Of a stretch of 64,000 nt of DNA, positions 23,901-35,337 are shown one piece after another (the first letter of the stretch is position 1; each line of letters begins with the position of its first letter). Location of the stretch: the NCBI RefSeq assembly GCF_011075055.1, contig NC_058151.1:11443300-11507299 (forward strand), written 5' to 3'. The position numbers and the translations under genes are program-made. Origin of the DNA: Mangifera indica (Eukaryota; Streptophyta; Magnoliopsida; Sapindales; Anacardiaceae). The notes below the pieces were generated by a model, which was given only the letters and a program-made list of their open reading frames with translations, was not told the DNA's origin and searched no databases.

Positions 23901-26900
23901 AGTTCCTGCAAGAGCACAAGTAAGCCACACTTAAAAGTGCAACCAAATTTTGAAGAAAAGAAAAAAGCCCAAAATTTCCAAAAACTATAACAAATCACTA
24001 ACCAAAGACATTTGCTGCCCCAACAAGAGCACTCGCTGCAACATCAGATGCAATTCCAGCACTACGGAACACAGAAGTAGAATAATATACCACGGCATTT
24101 ATCCCAGCCAATTGTTGGAACAAGAAAAGTGATGCACCAACACTCACAACTAGAGGAAGGCATATGTTAGGAAATTGAAGAAAACTTTTGCCTTTTTAAA
24201 TCAGACAGTATCAGTCACCACAAACATAATCAAACAGGTATCAGAAATGGGATCAACGCATAGAAAGTTATAATATATTGGTTTGAACATGTTTTTAGTC
24301 ATATCAGACTTAAGCACTATTCCCCTTGAGATTAACTCATTGGTACCACTAAGAAATCATCATTTCAGTTAAAATCTATGAATCGCCTAACTGCCATTGT
24401 TTTATGGGGTCATGTGGTTGTTGAAACTTGACCTCATAGTTCAAAATGTTCATCCACCCAATGTGAAAGATCTAGTGTTTATAGATGTCATTCATGCAAT
24501 AGTGACCATTATGAGGTTTATCCAAGAGAATGGAACATCAGGTTTGACTTTAGTCCTTCAAACAGATCACTATTCAAATGAGACCAGATCATGTGAAACA
24601 ATCAAGCCACAACAATCCAATGGCACATCAAATGATGGAGCTTGCAGCATGGAACATATGCGAAGTACAATGCCTAAGAAGATCCATACTTGATATCTAA
24701 AATAAAAAACAACAAGCTCTGTTCAATGAGTTTTATGTATACCTTTCCAATAGCGAGAGCTAAATAAATCAAACCATCCTGCCTCTGGCTCGGCAGATCC
24801 TTGACTTGCTGTTCTTAGATCATGCATAACTTCACCAACTCTTTCTTTCCCATATAGTGTCTTTATAGCTTTTTCAGCTTCAGAAATCTTTCCTTGCTGC
24901 AAAATAAAATGCCTTCAGATGATAGATATTTGAAGCTGAAAACAAATACATGGGCAATGTAAATAGAGTATATATTTCTGTGAGACTATCTGCAAAAAAA
25001 CCTGAAAAAGCCACCGGGGGCTTTCTGGAGAAAATCCCATTCCAAGTGCCAATAAAATAGAGGGTACAGCTGCAATACCAAACATTGTCCTCCACCTAAA
25101 ATTACATAAAGAGAACATAACAAGAGAGGAAAATTTAGAAGCAAAAACTGCTTGGTCAATATGATGTTCAAATCCTCAATCGAACATTTGAATATTTAAA
25201 AGATTTTAATTTCTGCAAAGCTTCTCCAACAATCAACGGCAAATTTCCTTTTTTCTTTTTTTGTAAAAAACAAAAAAAGAACACCACCTAAAAAAGAGTT
25301 TTTTTTTCCCCAAAAATTTCAATATTATTCAATAAACAATATATTGACTAAAGATGGCAGAAATGTTTCCCTCAACATATTTACAAGAGCAAATTCACAC
25401 AAAAAATTTGTACAGACTCAGATGTATTTATTAAAAAAATGACAATACACATCAAGAAAGGGCTAGTAATAATTCATGCACAACTTCAAAAAATATTTAA
25501 ATCACCACATCAAGAGGTAGTACATTCAGAGTATCTTGCTACTCTGTACCACTATCTAATCCACAAGTTAGTAAGAGGAATTTTTGCAGCACAATAGTCA
25601 ATTATCTTTCTAAAGGAAACAGGTTTACTGGTATATTCTGAGGAAAGAAATCACGCTGAACATCTCTAACAAGTAAAATCATATAGGATCTCTAACTAAG
25701 AATACTAAATTGTAAATCAATTCGCTCATATTTTCAAAGAAGCAATCTTAAAATAGTTGTTTTCCGGGTGCTCCAATTATGAATGGCATGTAGAACATCA
25801 ACTTATTTGACCAAGGTAAGATATCCAGAGACTATTTTTAGAACATCTAAAGCAAAATGACGTGCTGATATGAACCTTGACAGAACTAGACTTCAAAAGC
25901 TAGCTATTGAGATAGGAAAGCCTAAATCTATATAAAACCTGTACTAGAAACTCATACTTTCTAATATGAGATCCAAGTCTCATACCTTGCATTTGGGATC
26001 CAAACACGTGCCCATTCAAAATTCTAGAATTTATCTAGGAGATGATCAAATGGTCTCAGACTATATAATACATTATGTTCACTTAAATGCTTTTGATTTG
26101 ATTCATCTCATTCAATTTAGCAATAAAACGACCTGCCACTAAGTTAGATAAAAAATCTAGCTGCCGCAGTTGGCCTCTTTAAAAACATCAAAAACCTCAA
26201 TCAAGGAAGTTTTCCAAACAAATTCCAGAGGATTATTATGACTATTCCAAGGATTTCGTGAACCACTAATAAATCAGCCTGATTTTAACTTTAACAAGGT
26301 CAATAATGTTTACAAAAGGCAAAGAATGGAAGGATAATTACCATATAGGGTTTCCAGCTAAAGGTAATCCAGCCACCAATGCTGCAAGAATCCCAATACA
26401 GATAAAAAGTTGGTTTACAGAGCCAAGGGCACCACGAATTTCAGTTGGTGAGATCTAAGAAATAAAGATACTGTTAGGATGTTCTGCCTCAAAAAATTAT
26501 ACAGTATAAAAAATACACACACATATACTACCTCAGATATGTAAAGTGGTACAATGGCAGATGAGATGCCAATTCCAATGCCAGCAAGTATGCGACCAAT
26601 TATCATCGTTTGCACGCTCTGGGCCGTAGCACTGAAAACATTAACAATTTGAAGCATCAGTTTCCAGAAAATATATATAGTTTTGGGTTTCACCTAATAC
26701 TACCGGGTGAATAAATGAAAAAGGACACACCATAAAAATGCTCCAATTGCAAGAGGGATTGCATCTAATTGAAAAGTTTTTGTTCTGCCAAACTTGTCTG
26801 CCAATGCTCCTCCAGTGAAAGAACCAACAGTGGCACCAGCAAGTAGTGTACTGACAACCCATCCTACTCAAATTGATATAAGCTAGCTAATTATTAGGTT

Positions 26901-28472
26901 GTGAAACTTTCAGCAATCGTGAAATTACACAAAAAGGAAAAGCATAATGAAACCAAAGAAAAAAGACGCATGATTTACAAGCTTATATGTAGCCCGTGAC
27001 AATATGATTATGGCTTGAAACTACAAGAATTAATTTATTATATATATTTTTTAATTTCATTGTTGTTACACACATTTATTTCCATTGGAATTTTTACTTA
27101 AGCAATTTACTGAACTTGCCTTGTAAGACAGTGTTCTCAGCAATCCCAAGATCCTTGGCAAGGTATTCAAGAGCACCATTTACAACCCTGAAGTAATAAA
27201 AAATATTAGCGAATCACTTACACATGAACAAAACAAGTTCAATGATACACTAGAATAACTACAAATGTTTGCCTTAAAATTCCACAACCAAGTTTCACAA
27301 TGTAATCACAACCAATCATACAGCCACACTGAATAAAACGTATGGCAAGGGTATCAACAAAGTTATTGAATTATAACTCCAAAACAAAAGAAAAGTGAAT
27401 GCTATATCTGAGTTAAACAAACACATACCCCAGATGGTAACCAAATAAAATAGCTCCAAGGCAAGCAACCCCAACAAAAGGCAAGACTACTCCAGAAGAT
27501 TTCTCCTGAGGCTTGTAAGGCATAACATCTTCCACGTCTCCATCTATTGTCCATTTTCAAAGGGTACTCATCAAATATGGAAATAGAACAAATAAATTAA
27601 TATCTCCACAGTAAGGATAACTTTCAATCATTTGATTAGAAATATCCCACATCACATGCATACCATGCTGATTCATCCAAATGAAAATATATTGCCACCA
27701 TTTTGTGCTTGTTGCATTAACGCATATATGTTGATAACTCAGACCACCATGGTATTGCTCAAGAGTTACAAGCAATGAAATTTAACACACAGTTATCACA
27801 TTAAATTGCGTCTTTTGCTTTTTAATGTTTAAGAGCATCATCATCTTTTTTTTATCAGCCTTTTAACTAAATTATTTGTTTTACTTTTCAATTACCAAAT
27901 GGCTTGTAGCGTTTATGTCATCGGCTCAACTGACCAGCTATTTACAGTTAGCTAAAACTCTCCACATCAATAGACCAAAAAAAAAAAAAAAAACACTTAT
28001 CCAATCAGCTGGAACTTATCATATAAAATGGAAATAAGCAAAAATAAATAAATAAAAAAAAAAATCGGCCATCATTGATTTCGAAAGATAAACAACATAA
28101 CGTGTCAACCAATTCCGAACACAAACTCATAGATGCAGTAACCAAAACAGAGAATATATCACTTGAACGAAACGATTGAGAATCAAACGAACCAGTGGCT
28201 TGAGCTCTAACTGATCGTGGCTTAGCCGTTGACCTGAACAGACTTTCAACTCCAAATCTCGCACGCGTGAGCTCAGCTCCCATAGTAGCCGCGTCGAGAC
28301 GCAATCCACAGCAAGAGGTCCCACTTCTAATGTAAATACTATTATTCTTATCAAAACTACCATTCAAAGCTAAGTTTAACCCCTTAAAGTCACCAAAACA
28401 AGCCGAAACTCCCCGCCGACTCCGCGCCTGAAAACCTACACTCGGTTTGACTGCGTATGTGGACGCTTGCAT
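20943..28472 (-). CDS. pGlcT: Plastidic glucose transporter
   Basis: Thirteen coding exons: 28193-28472, 27429-27543, 27120-27187, 26731-26863, 26532-26631, 26342-26454, 25002-25095, 24743-24896, 24003-24149, 23832-23905, 22758-22846, 22506-22620 and 20943-21125. They total 1665 nt and 554 aa, close to the Arabidopsis protein. The N-terminal ~95 residues are serine/arginine-rich, like a chloroplast transit peptide. Next come major facilitator/sugar porter signatures: DKFGRTKTFQLD, LAGIGIGISSAIVPLYISE, GALGSVNQLF, PESPRWLF, FQQLAGINAVVYYS, DRQGRK, GPVPALLLPEIF and the C-terminal VETKGRSLEEIE. It sits in the inner plastid envelope and exports glucose from starch breakdown. The exon 1 donor is weak (ACTG|GTTCGT); an alternative at 28162 has the same phase and would add 10 aa. 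Intron 3 uses a GC donor. A MITE sits in the last intron. Confidence 0.95.
21487..22271. mobile_element. MITE copy B (GGCC-ended, Mutator-like) in the last glucose-transporter intron
   Basis: The left end GGCCAAATGACTATTTCCCA and right end GAGAAATAGTCATTTCGCC are inverted. The 9-bp TTAATTTAA directly flanks both sides (21478-21486 and 22272-22280). This is the cleanest member of the family in the window. The interior is non-coding and lies wholly within intron 12 (21126-22505). Confidence 0.85.
26864..27119 (-). other. Non-canonical GC-AG intron in the glucose transporter
   Basis: The donor reads ACAAG|GCAAGT on the minus strand and the acceptor GAGTAG|GATGGG. The join gives ...ENTVLQ-GWVVSTLLAG, which matches the family exactly. 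The nearest GT (four bases further) would shift the frame. Confidence 0.8.
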
Positions 28473-28478
28473 TGTCGT

Positions 28479-28589
28479 CTGATCCAAGAAATTCAAATAA
28501 CATAACACAAAAGTCAAAATCAGTAAAAAAAAAAAAACCTACAAATAATACATTGACAAAACAGAAAAAGAAAACAGAGAGTACATACG
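28479..28589 (-). other. Likely intron in the 5' UTR of the glucose transporter
   Basis: Upstream of the ATG at 28472, a donor-like GGTGCC|GTATGTAC and an acceptor-like TTGGATCAG|ACGACA bracket a ~110-bp T-rich stretch. Open frames over this stretch have no family match. The transcript would start above 28600, in the region with GAGAGA-like bases. Confidence 0.5.
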
Positions 28590-28599
28590 GCACCGTTTA

Positions 28600-29048
28600 G
28601 TGTCTGATTCAGATTGAAAGTTCGAGTAAAGCAACAGTGAGCGAGGAATCAGAAGATTTGACTCGAAAGAAACAGAAATAAGATTGTTGTGTTATTTGAC
28701 AGTAACAGAGAGGAGCTTAGGAAGTTCCGTCGAGAGAGTGAAGACAGCAGCAAAAACAAAGTTTGGTGGAGAATTCTATTCTCTCATTCCGATGGATTTT
28801 GGAATCAAATGAAATTATTTTTATTTTATTGTAAATATTTATTTTTTTACTTGAAATAGTATCGTTTTGGATAGTAAAAATGAAATGATTTATTGGATGA
28901 TTACGTGGGTTTAGATTGAAGGGATGTCGTGGATATGGAGCTTAGGAGTTTCGGTTTTGTGTGGTTGGTTGCAGGTGCTGACTTTAGACTTTCAGATAGC
29001 CTTACAAGATGATGTTTTCGACAGAAGGTTTTTTTATTGACTAAAAGT
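28600..29048. promoter_or_regulatory. Promoter region of the glucose transporter
   Basis: This is the sequence immediately upstream of the minus-strand transcript. No specific element was assigned; the call is positional. The part beyond about 28800 is AT-rich. Confidence 0.35.
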
Positions 29049-29057
29049 AGGCAAAAT

Positions 29058-29412
29058 TAGGGCTGGATTCGAGCCGAGCCAGCTCGAGCTCGAGCTTGGC
29101 TCGGCTCGGTTCGAGCCCAAAACGAGCCGGGTTCAGCTCGGCTTGATCGAGCTCGAGCTGGGCTCAGCTCGGCTTGATCGAGCTCGAGCCGAGTCCGAGC
29201 TGGCTCGGGTTGACTCGGTATATTTTTTTAAAAATTTTTTTATACAAAATGGCATCGTTTTGATCCATATATATATACAAAATGGTGTCGTTTTGATATA
29301 AAAAATGAGCCGAGCCGAGCCGTTACCGAGCCGAACTGAAAACTAGCCAAACTCGAGCCGAGCCGAATTCGGCTCGAGCCGAACTCAAGCCGGCCCTTAA
29401 AAAGCCGAGCCG
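29058..29412. mobile_element. Palindromic GAGCTCGAGC/GAGCCGAGCC-rich short element
   Basis: The outer arms are built of CTCGAGCTCGAG and GAGCCGAGCC words and are inverted relative to each other around an AT-rich middle holding two AAATGG(C/T)(A/G)TCGTTTTGAT copies. The 9-bp AGGCAAAAT occurs just outside each side (29049-29057 and 29413-29421), a possible target duplication. Such GAGCTCGAGC-type palindromes are common in plants and are usually assigned to short hAT-like elements. Open frames here are repeat products. Confidence 0.6.
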
Positions 29413-29421
29413 AGGCAAAAT

Positions 29422-29943
29422 GCCAATTTCCCATCAAACTTCGGTGAAATCATGATTTATCATCTTCTAAAGTATGATTAGATTCAAACTAAATCAAATT
29501 TAAATATGATAAAACTCATTTTTTGAGGGGCTCATTTTGGACTTATCAAGTCTAGAGAATAATTTATTTATGTTCAACTCACTTTATAGATTAAGAGTTC
29601 GTATTTGATATAGATTCATATAGACAAACCGAATTTGGCTCGAACTCACCGAACTCATTCGTCAATTTTGGTTCCCTTGTGACTTATATGACATCATTTA
29701 AAAAATTGTTTTAATATATTTTAATTCAAGTTCGTCTATATCAAGTTCAGGTTTGGACTTGTAATCAATTTTTAAATAAATTTTAGCTCAAATTCGAGTT
29801 TAAATTTGTACATATCAGACTTAAGTTTAGATTCATTTGAATAAAACTTACATCATATTTGAACAAGCTTGTTTCAAATCTAACCGTATTTTAGAATTTA
29901 AAAAACCTATTTTTTCACTCATTCACCAATTTTGTTAGTGAAA
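29422..29943. other. Intergenic DNA with degenerate CTCGAAC/TTCGAGTTT words
   Basis: No gene. Scattered words such as TTTGGCTCGAACTCACCGAAC and CAAATTCGAGTTTAAATTT resemble a mutated version of the neighbouring CTCGAG-rich element. This may be an older insertion of the same kind. Confidence 0.4.
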
Positions 29944-30184
29944 TTTATTAGAGTATATCATAGATTTAGTTAAAAGACGAGAATATCTATAAATGATTGC
30001 CCGGAAATTTTCAATTTTTGTATGGTTACTTATATTCTCTTTTTATAAAATAGCTAAAAAGCTCTCAACAAAAAAAAACAAAAAACCCTAACTACTTTAT
30101 CTATCGTCTCCTACTCACATTCAACATTCTCACAATCTATGGTGTTAATTGAACTCACAAATTGCATTAAAAAAACTAAAAATT
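29944..30184 (+). repeat. Left 241-bp direct repeat flanking the foldback element
   Basis: This segment (starting TTTATTAGAGTATATCATAG and ending near AAAAAAACTAAAA) is repeated almost unchanged at 30967-31207. Differences are a few substitutions and A-run lengths. It contains the string CCCTAACTACTTTATCTATC in both copies. Confidence 0.9.
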
Positions 30185-30966
30185 TAAAATAAGCAAAATT
30201 TTAAGTGTTTATATGTTTTTAGGCCACTCTAGAAAAGTTTTACCAAAATAAGCAAACCGTATTTTTTTTATCCTTTTTACCCCTATGTTGAAAAACCAAG
30301 TAAAAATATTTTTTCTGAGAATGTGCGTCGGTTTATGATGGTTACGATGGTGACTAAAGATTTTACAGTGAAACCCTAAATATGTTGAATTATGTATATA
30401 GATGTTTTTGAATATTTCGAACGCTTAAAATGATGTAGTTTTGATGTTAATGGATGTTGGAAGTGTAGCCGTTGAGAGACAAAAGCGCACAAATTTACAG
30501 TGTCGCGCAAACACTATTCAACTGCGTAAACCGCTTGCAAAATCGCGCAAAAATCCTGTTCACAGACTATGATATCTACTTTTGCGCGGTGTGAACAATG
30601 TTTGCGCGACTTGTGCGGCACTGTATATTTGCGCAATTTGCGCGAAACTGTAAATTTGCGCGTTTTTGTCTCTTAACGGCTACACTTCCAGACATCCATT
30701 AACATCGAAACTACATTATTTTAAGTGTTCGAAACATTCAAAAACATTCATATACATAATTCGACATATTTAGGGTTTCACTCTAAAATCCCTAGCCACC
30801 ATTGTAACCATCATAAACCAACGCACATTCTCAGAAAAAATATTTTTACTTGGTTTTTCAATATAAGGGTAAAAAAAATACAGTTTGCTTATTTTGGTAA
30901 AACTTTTCTAGGGTGACCTAAAAACGTATAAACGCTTAAAATTTTGTTTATTTTAATTAATTTTCC
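30185..30966. mobile_element. Foldback-type element with ~330-bp inverted arms
   Basis: The left arm (AAAATAAGCAAAATTTTAAG... AATATTTTTTCTGAGAATGTGCG...) reappears inverted on the right. The arms meet in a core rich in GCGCAAA words (about 30480-30665) that can itself fold. There is no coding capacity beyond short chance frames. The whole element sits between two 241-bp direct repeats, far longer than any normal target duplication. Confidence 0.8.
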
Positions 30967-31207
30967 TTTATTAGAGTATATCATAGATTTAGTTAAAAGA
31001 CGGGAATATCTTTAAATGATTGCTCGGAAATTTTCAATTTTTGTATGGTTACTTATATTCTCTTTTTATAAAATAGCTAAAAAGCTCTCAAAAAAACAAA
31101 AAACAAAAAACCCTAACTACTTTATCTATCTTCTCCTACTCACATTCAACATTCTCACAATCTATGGTGTTAATTGAACTCACAAATTGCATTAAAAAAA
31201 CTAAAAT
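30967..31207 (+). repeat. Right 241-bp direct repeat flanking the foldback element
   Basis: Near-identical to 29944-30184, in the same orientation, directly after the foldback element. Confidence 0.9.
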
Positions 31208-31239
31208 TTTATTATATTTTTTTTTTATAAATTTAAAAA

Positions 31240-31730
31240 TTTAACAATTTTACTCTACTCAAGATTTAAAAAATGACTATTCAGCCCAGGTTTTTTCTCC
31301 TCTCTCCGACGAACTGCTCCTTCTCAACCATCAATGTTCTCTCTTTCGGTCGGCTTTTCTCTCCTTCTCGGTCTCATCACCACCCTCCTTTGGTCTAACG
31401 AAGACACAATTATCTTCGTCTCAATAAGATGATTCATCTGACCAAGAGAGGGCTACGATGAGACCAAAAGGAAGAGAGAAGCCCACTGGAAGGGAGAATG
31501 TTAATGACCAAGAGGGAGTGGTTCACCTAAGAAAGAAAAAAAAAACCTAAAGAGAAAATGATCATTTTTTAAACCTTGGATAGAAGAAAATTTTAGATTT
31601 TTAAATTGAGAGAATATGATAAAGTTTTAGTTTTTAAATATATTTAACTAAATGACAATTTTACCCTTAATAATAACCTTAAAATTTAAAAGATGAGTGA
31701 ATATTTAAGTTTTTTAAAGTTAATGAGTAA
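31240..31730. mobile_element. Decayed copy of the GGCC-ended MITE family
   Basis: The core shows the family's CTTCGTCTC...GAGACC inverted words, flanked by AATTTTACTCTACTCAAGATT-like and AGATGAGTGAATATTTAAGTT arms. Neither terminal inverted repeat is recognisable, so the limits are approximate. Confidence 0.55.
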
Positions 31731-31787
31731 TTAATAGAACTAATTAATAAATTAGGATAGTTGATTTTTCTATTTATAATAAATTTT

Positions 31788-32190
31788 CTGTTTACTTTGA
31801 AAATTACTTGGTATAAATTATTATTATATTTGATAAAAATTGATAATTATAAATAATTATTATGTTTGATTGAAAGTAATAAAAGAATATTAAAATATTA
31901 TTTTACTTAACTGTCTTTAAGTATAATTATTTTAAAATATATTTCATATTACTTCTTATATTAATTAAAAATAAGAGTATTTTACTTCTAAAAAGTAAGT
32001 AAAGATAAAATTATAATAAAATCAATATTATATTAATAATCTTTTAATACCTGATAATTAAATTATCATTAACATTACTTGTCACGACATTATTGGGAAT
32101 AGAAAATTATTATAATATTTTATTATTAACAAACTAAATAAGATAATACAAGTAACAAAAAGATAGATTATTAAGATAATCTTTCCTTAC
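31788..32190. mobile_element. Decayed relative of the 480-bp MITE at 8419-8898
   Basis: Long stretches align by eye with the 8.4-kb element, for example TATTTGATAAAAATTGATAA versus TGTTTGATAAAATTTGATAA and ATTACTTGTCACGACATTATTGG versus ATTACCTGCCACGTCAGCATTGG. The GGGCGTTTGG ends are lost. Confidence 0.6.
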
Positions 32191-33185
32191 AATGACCCCT
32201 ACGATTGTTAGAGATTCTCAATTTTGAAAGAGAATGAACACAACTTGTTATTACTTAGGATGAGTTATATATACTTTGTGTAAAATAGTGTGGTTTTGTG
32301 TTTCGTATAACAACGTTGTTTTATCTTTTGTCAAAGAACAAATTCAAAAATACAACAACATATACTATAGTTATTTAATACACGTTTAATATGGTAAAAA
32401 TATAAAACGTGTATTTTATACAATTTTTATCTTTTAACATTCAATCATATGTTATATTAATTATAGCATTGCTCTTGCATTTTTGTAATATGATTCAAAC
32501 TAACAAACCAAACAAAGAGGAAGATCAAATTGCTTCATTCTCTTACCTTTAGAGTGTTCAAAATTATCTGGCAACTGAACTAAATAGATTTTTACACTAA
32601 AAATAGAATGAAAAAATAGGTTATTCGAAAAACCAGTTCACATTAAAAAATATAGAAAAACTAGTTTTTTAGTTCAATTATCGGTTTATCTAATTTTTAA
32701 AATTGGTTAATCAAACCGAACCGGTTTTTAAAAAGTTGAATAAAAAATTAATATATTTTCAAAAAAATTAGAAAAAATAATAAAATGTGATAATTTTTTA
32801 AAATTCAGTTCAAAAACTAGTTAACTAAAGCTTCAATTCGGTTAATTGGTATTTTTGATTTGATTTAAAATCGATTAATTTTTAAATTAATTTAGTTTCA
32901 ATTTATAATTTTTTTAAATAAAAAATTTAATTTGATTTAAAAAATTAAGCCGATTTAATTAATCAGATTTAAACACCGTTACTGGCCTTACTACTTTCAG
33001 AGAAGGCTTACAGCATTGTTCTCCTGAGCCGTAGATTACTTATTGGGCCTTCATTTACAAATATTTAGGCCCAAACTTATTTTCCCGAGTCCTTAACGAA
33101 ATGTGCCCAGAAATAATGAAATATGTACATAAATTAACAAGGCAAAAGGAAATAAAGTACGAAATGAAAATTAATAGAAATGGTC
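32191..33185. other. Intergenic DNA with AACCGGTTTTTAAAA-like degenerate repeat
   Basis: No gene. Around 32570-32990 words such as AACCGAACCGGTTTTTAAAA and inverted partners suggest an old copy of the repeat class seen at 59830-60355 and 62155-63275. Confidence 0.4.
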
Positions 33186-33190
33186 ATATC

Positions 33191-33475
33191 TGTTCCAGAT
33201 GGTGGATTTTTCCACCCCATATTGTTGACTTTGGCCAAAAGGCAATGGGAATGCATTAATGGCTTTAGAAACTTAGCTTGAAAGAAAGTTATTTTTACTG
33301 GCTGGAGGGGCGGCAATTCTCCTATAAATACCCCCCTCTCTTCATGTAATCGATACGTTTCTTCTTGCTTCTTCTTGCTTCTTTCTTGCTTTTGCCGTGG
33401 GTTTGGCTTAATAAAATCATAATTTTCATTTGGCAAGTCAATCACTTTGCCATTTATTTCATTATATTTATAATA
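33191..33475 (+). repeat. Left LTR
   Basis: 285 bp, begins TGTTCCAGATGGTGG. It carries a TATA box (CCTATAAATACC, 33323-33330) and a pyrimidine-rich CTTCTTGCTTCTTCTTGCTT tract downstream. Its end reads ...TTTATAATA, whereas the right LTR reads ...TTTATAACA, a point change of the expected CA. Confidence 0.92.
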
Positions 33476-33477
33476 CG

Positions 33478-33489
33478 TTATCAGCACGA
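33478..33489 (+). other. Retrotransposon primer-binding-site-like sequence
   Basis: TTATCAGCACGA directly after the left LTR lies at the usual position of the tRNA primer site. ATCAGCACGA-type sites are frequent in plant copia elements. The identity of the tRNA was not checked. Confidence 0.55.
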
Positions 33490-33619
33490 TCAGCTCAGGT
33501 ATATTATATCTTTCTATTATGCTGTTATGCTACTTAAATATTATAAATACGGATATCCCAGTTGACTTTTAATTTCTGTTATATTTCTGCTTAATTTTTA
33601 TTTATAATCATACAATATT

Positions 33620-34570
33620 TGCAACCCGAAGTTTGCAAAATTGTAAATTTAGACCTGAAGTCTTGAAACTTTTGAATTTGGACCTGAAGTCTTGAAACTC
33701 TTGAATCTAGACTTGAAGTCTTGAAACTCTTGAATCTAGATCTGAAGTCCTGAATATTATTTGTAGCCTGAAGTTTACAAAATTATGAATTTAGACCTGA
33801 AGTTTGAAATATCATAAATCTGGACCCGAAGTTCTTAATCTTATTTGTAACTTGAAGTTCACAAAATTATGAATCTGGACCTGCAGTCCTGAATATCATG
33901 ATCTGGATCTGAAATCCTGAATATCATTCGTAACCCGAAGTTTACGAAATTATAAATTTGCGACCTAAAGTCACAAATATTATTTGTAACTTGAAGTTTA
34001 CAAAAACCAATAATCTGGACCAGAAGTCCTGATATTATTTAAATATTTATTTTTATTGTATTCCATTTATTTGAATACTTATTTATTCGCATATTTATTT
34101 ATTTGAATCTTTATTTTTATTTATATCCGATTTACAACTTGCTTGTAAATCGTAAGAATATATATATGGGCCCGAAGTCTCAAGTTTTACGATTTACAAT
34201 TTGAAGTTTGTAAAATCATGAGAATACATATATATGGGCCGGAAGTCCCAAGTTTCATCAAAGTCTTTATAATGATATCACATTTGCAACCTGAAGTTTG
34301 CATAAAGTGTGAAAATATGGACTTGAAGTCCGAAATATAATCAGAATACGTATTATAATATTCTGAATACTAATTACAAAACTAGAAGTTTTGTAGATAT
34401 GGGATAATATATGGACCTGAAGCTTCTAAAATTAATCATAATATTTCTCTTGTAAAATCAGTTATTTTGTAAATATGAGATAATAGTTGAACCTGAAGTT
34501 TCAAAGATTAACTTATATATATTGTCTACAAAATCAGAAGTTTTGTAAATATGACAATAATTGAACCTAA
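33620..34570 (+). repeat. Degenerate tandem repeat of (A/G)ACCTGAAGT units in the retrotransposon leader
   Basis: More than twenty spaced copies of a motif around GACCTGAAGTCTTGAAACTC / AACCTGAAGTTTGTAAAAT occur with a period of roughly 30-45 bp. The stretch has no open frame and lies between the primer site and the gag remnant. Confidence 0.8.
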
Positions 34571-34639
34571 AATTCCTAAAATTGGATGGATAATATTAAA
34601 TGAGTTTTTTGCTTTAGTCTCCACTTAGAATTTATGAGC

Positions 34640-35160
34640 CTTGAAAAACTAACTAAATAAAATGTTTCAGAAGGGCAAATACAAGACTATTATTTTTGGG
34701 CGTCATATCCCTGAAGGATTGCAAGCCGAAATATGGATATAATGATAAATCCATTAAATTTGTGCAGAAATTTGAAAGATAGATTTGAACATCAAATTTA
34801 ATAATACTCTCAATGACTCTATATTTAGTATAACTCTGCAAAATTTAGAATCTTTTCTTGAATGTGGCAGATAAAATATTCCCCACATTTTATTTTATGT
34901 TCCTGTAGTAACAATATCGGAAAAGAAAATTCTGAATTAATATTTTCTTGTATTATATCGTTCCCTGAAGTGAATGCAACTACCAGAAGTAGTTGTAATG
35001 CAGAGTAAACTACAAAATAATAAGTGTAGTTATAAATGTCATTGGTGGTGTACCTGTAGTACACACAAACGTTGGGTGGATCTATATTAAACACCCATAA
35101 GAATTAAATTTTTAATAAGTTAGATCTTGTCGATCTAATGATTCTTGATGTTTCAAATCC
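34640..35160 (+). pseudogene. Copia gag remnant with degenerate zinc knuckle
   Basis: No intact gag frame exists. Near 35025-35090 one frame still shows a spoiled CCHC-type zinc knuckle (cysteines spaced Cx3C, then Cx1C and a histidine) followed by a WVDLY motif, as at the end of plant copia gag proteins. The upstream half is too degraded to define. Confidence 0.5.
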
Positions 35161-35337
35161 TCTTTCAAAGAATAACAATATGGGTCACTTGAATAGTGAC
35201 AAGGATGCCCAAGATTTTTATAAGTTCATCATATTTATTTTGGACTCATAAATATTATTTTGTCTTTTGGTATCATGTTCTCTTCCTTTCAATATTTTGT
35301 GTACGTTATAACTAACGTAATTTTTGAATGAAAGGAA

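Noticed and set aside
24397..24693. 98-codon plus-strand frame
   Set aside because: Lies inside an intron of the glucose transporter on the opposite strand with no family features.
29240..29437. 65-codon frame in the GAGCCGAGCC element
   Set aside because: Product is a translated palindromic repeat (GSSRIRLGSS, FQFGSVTARLGS).
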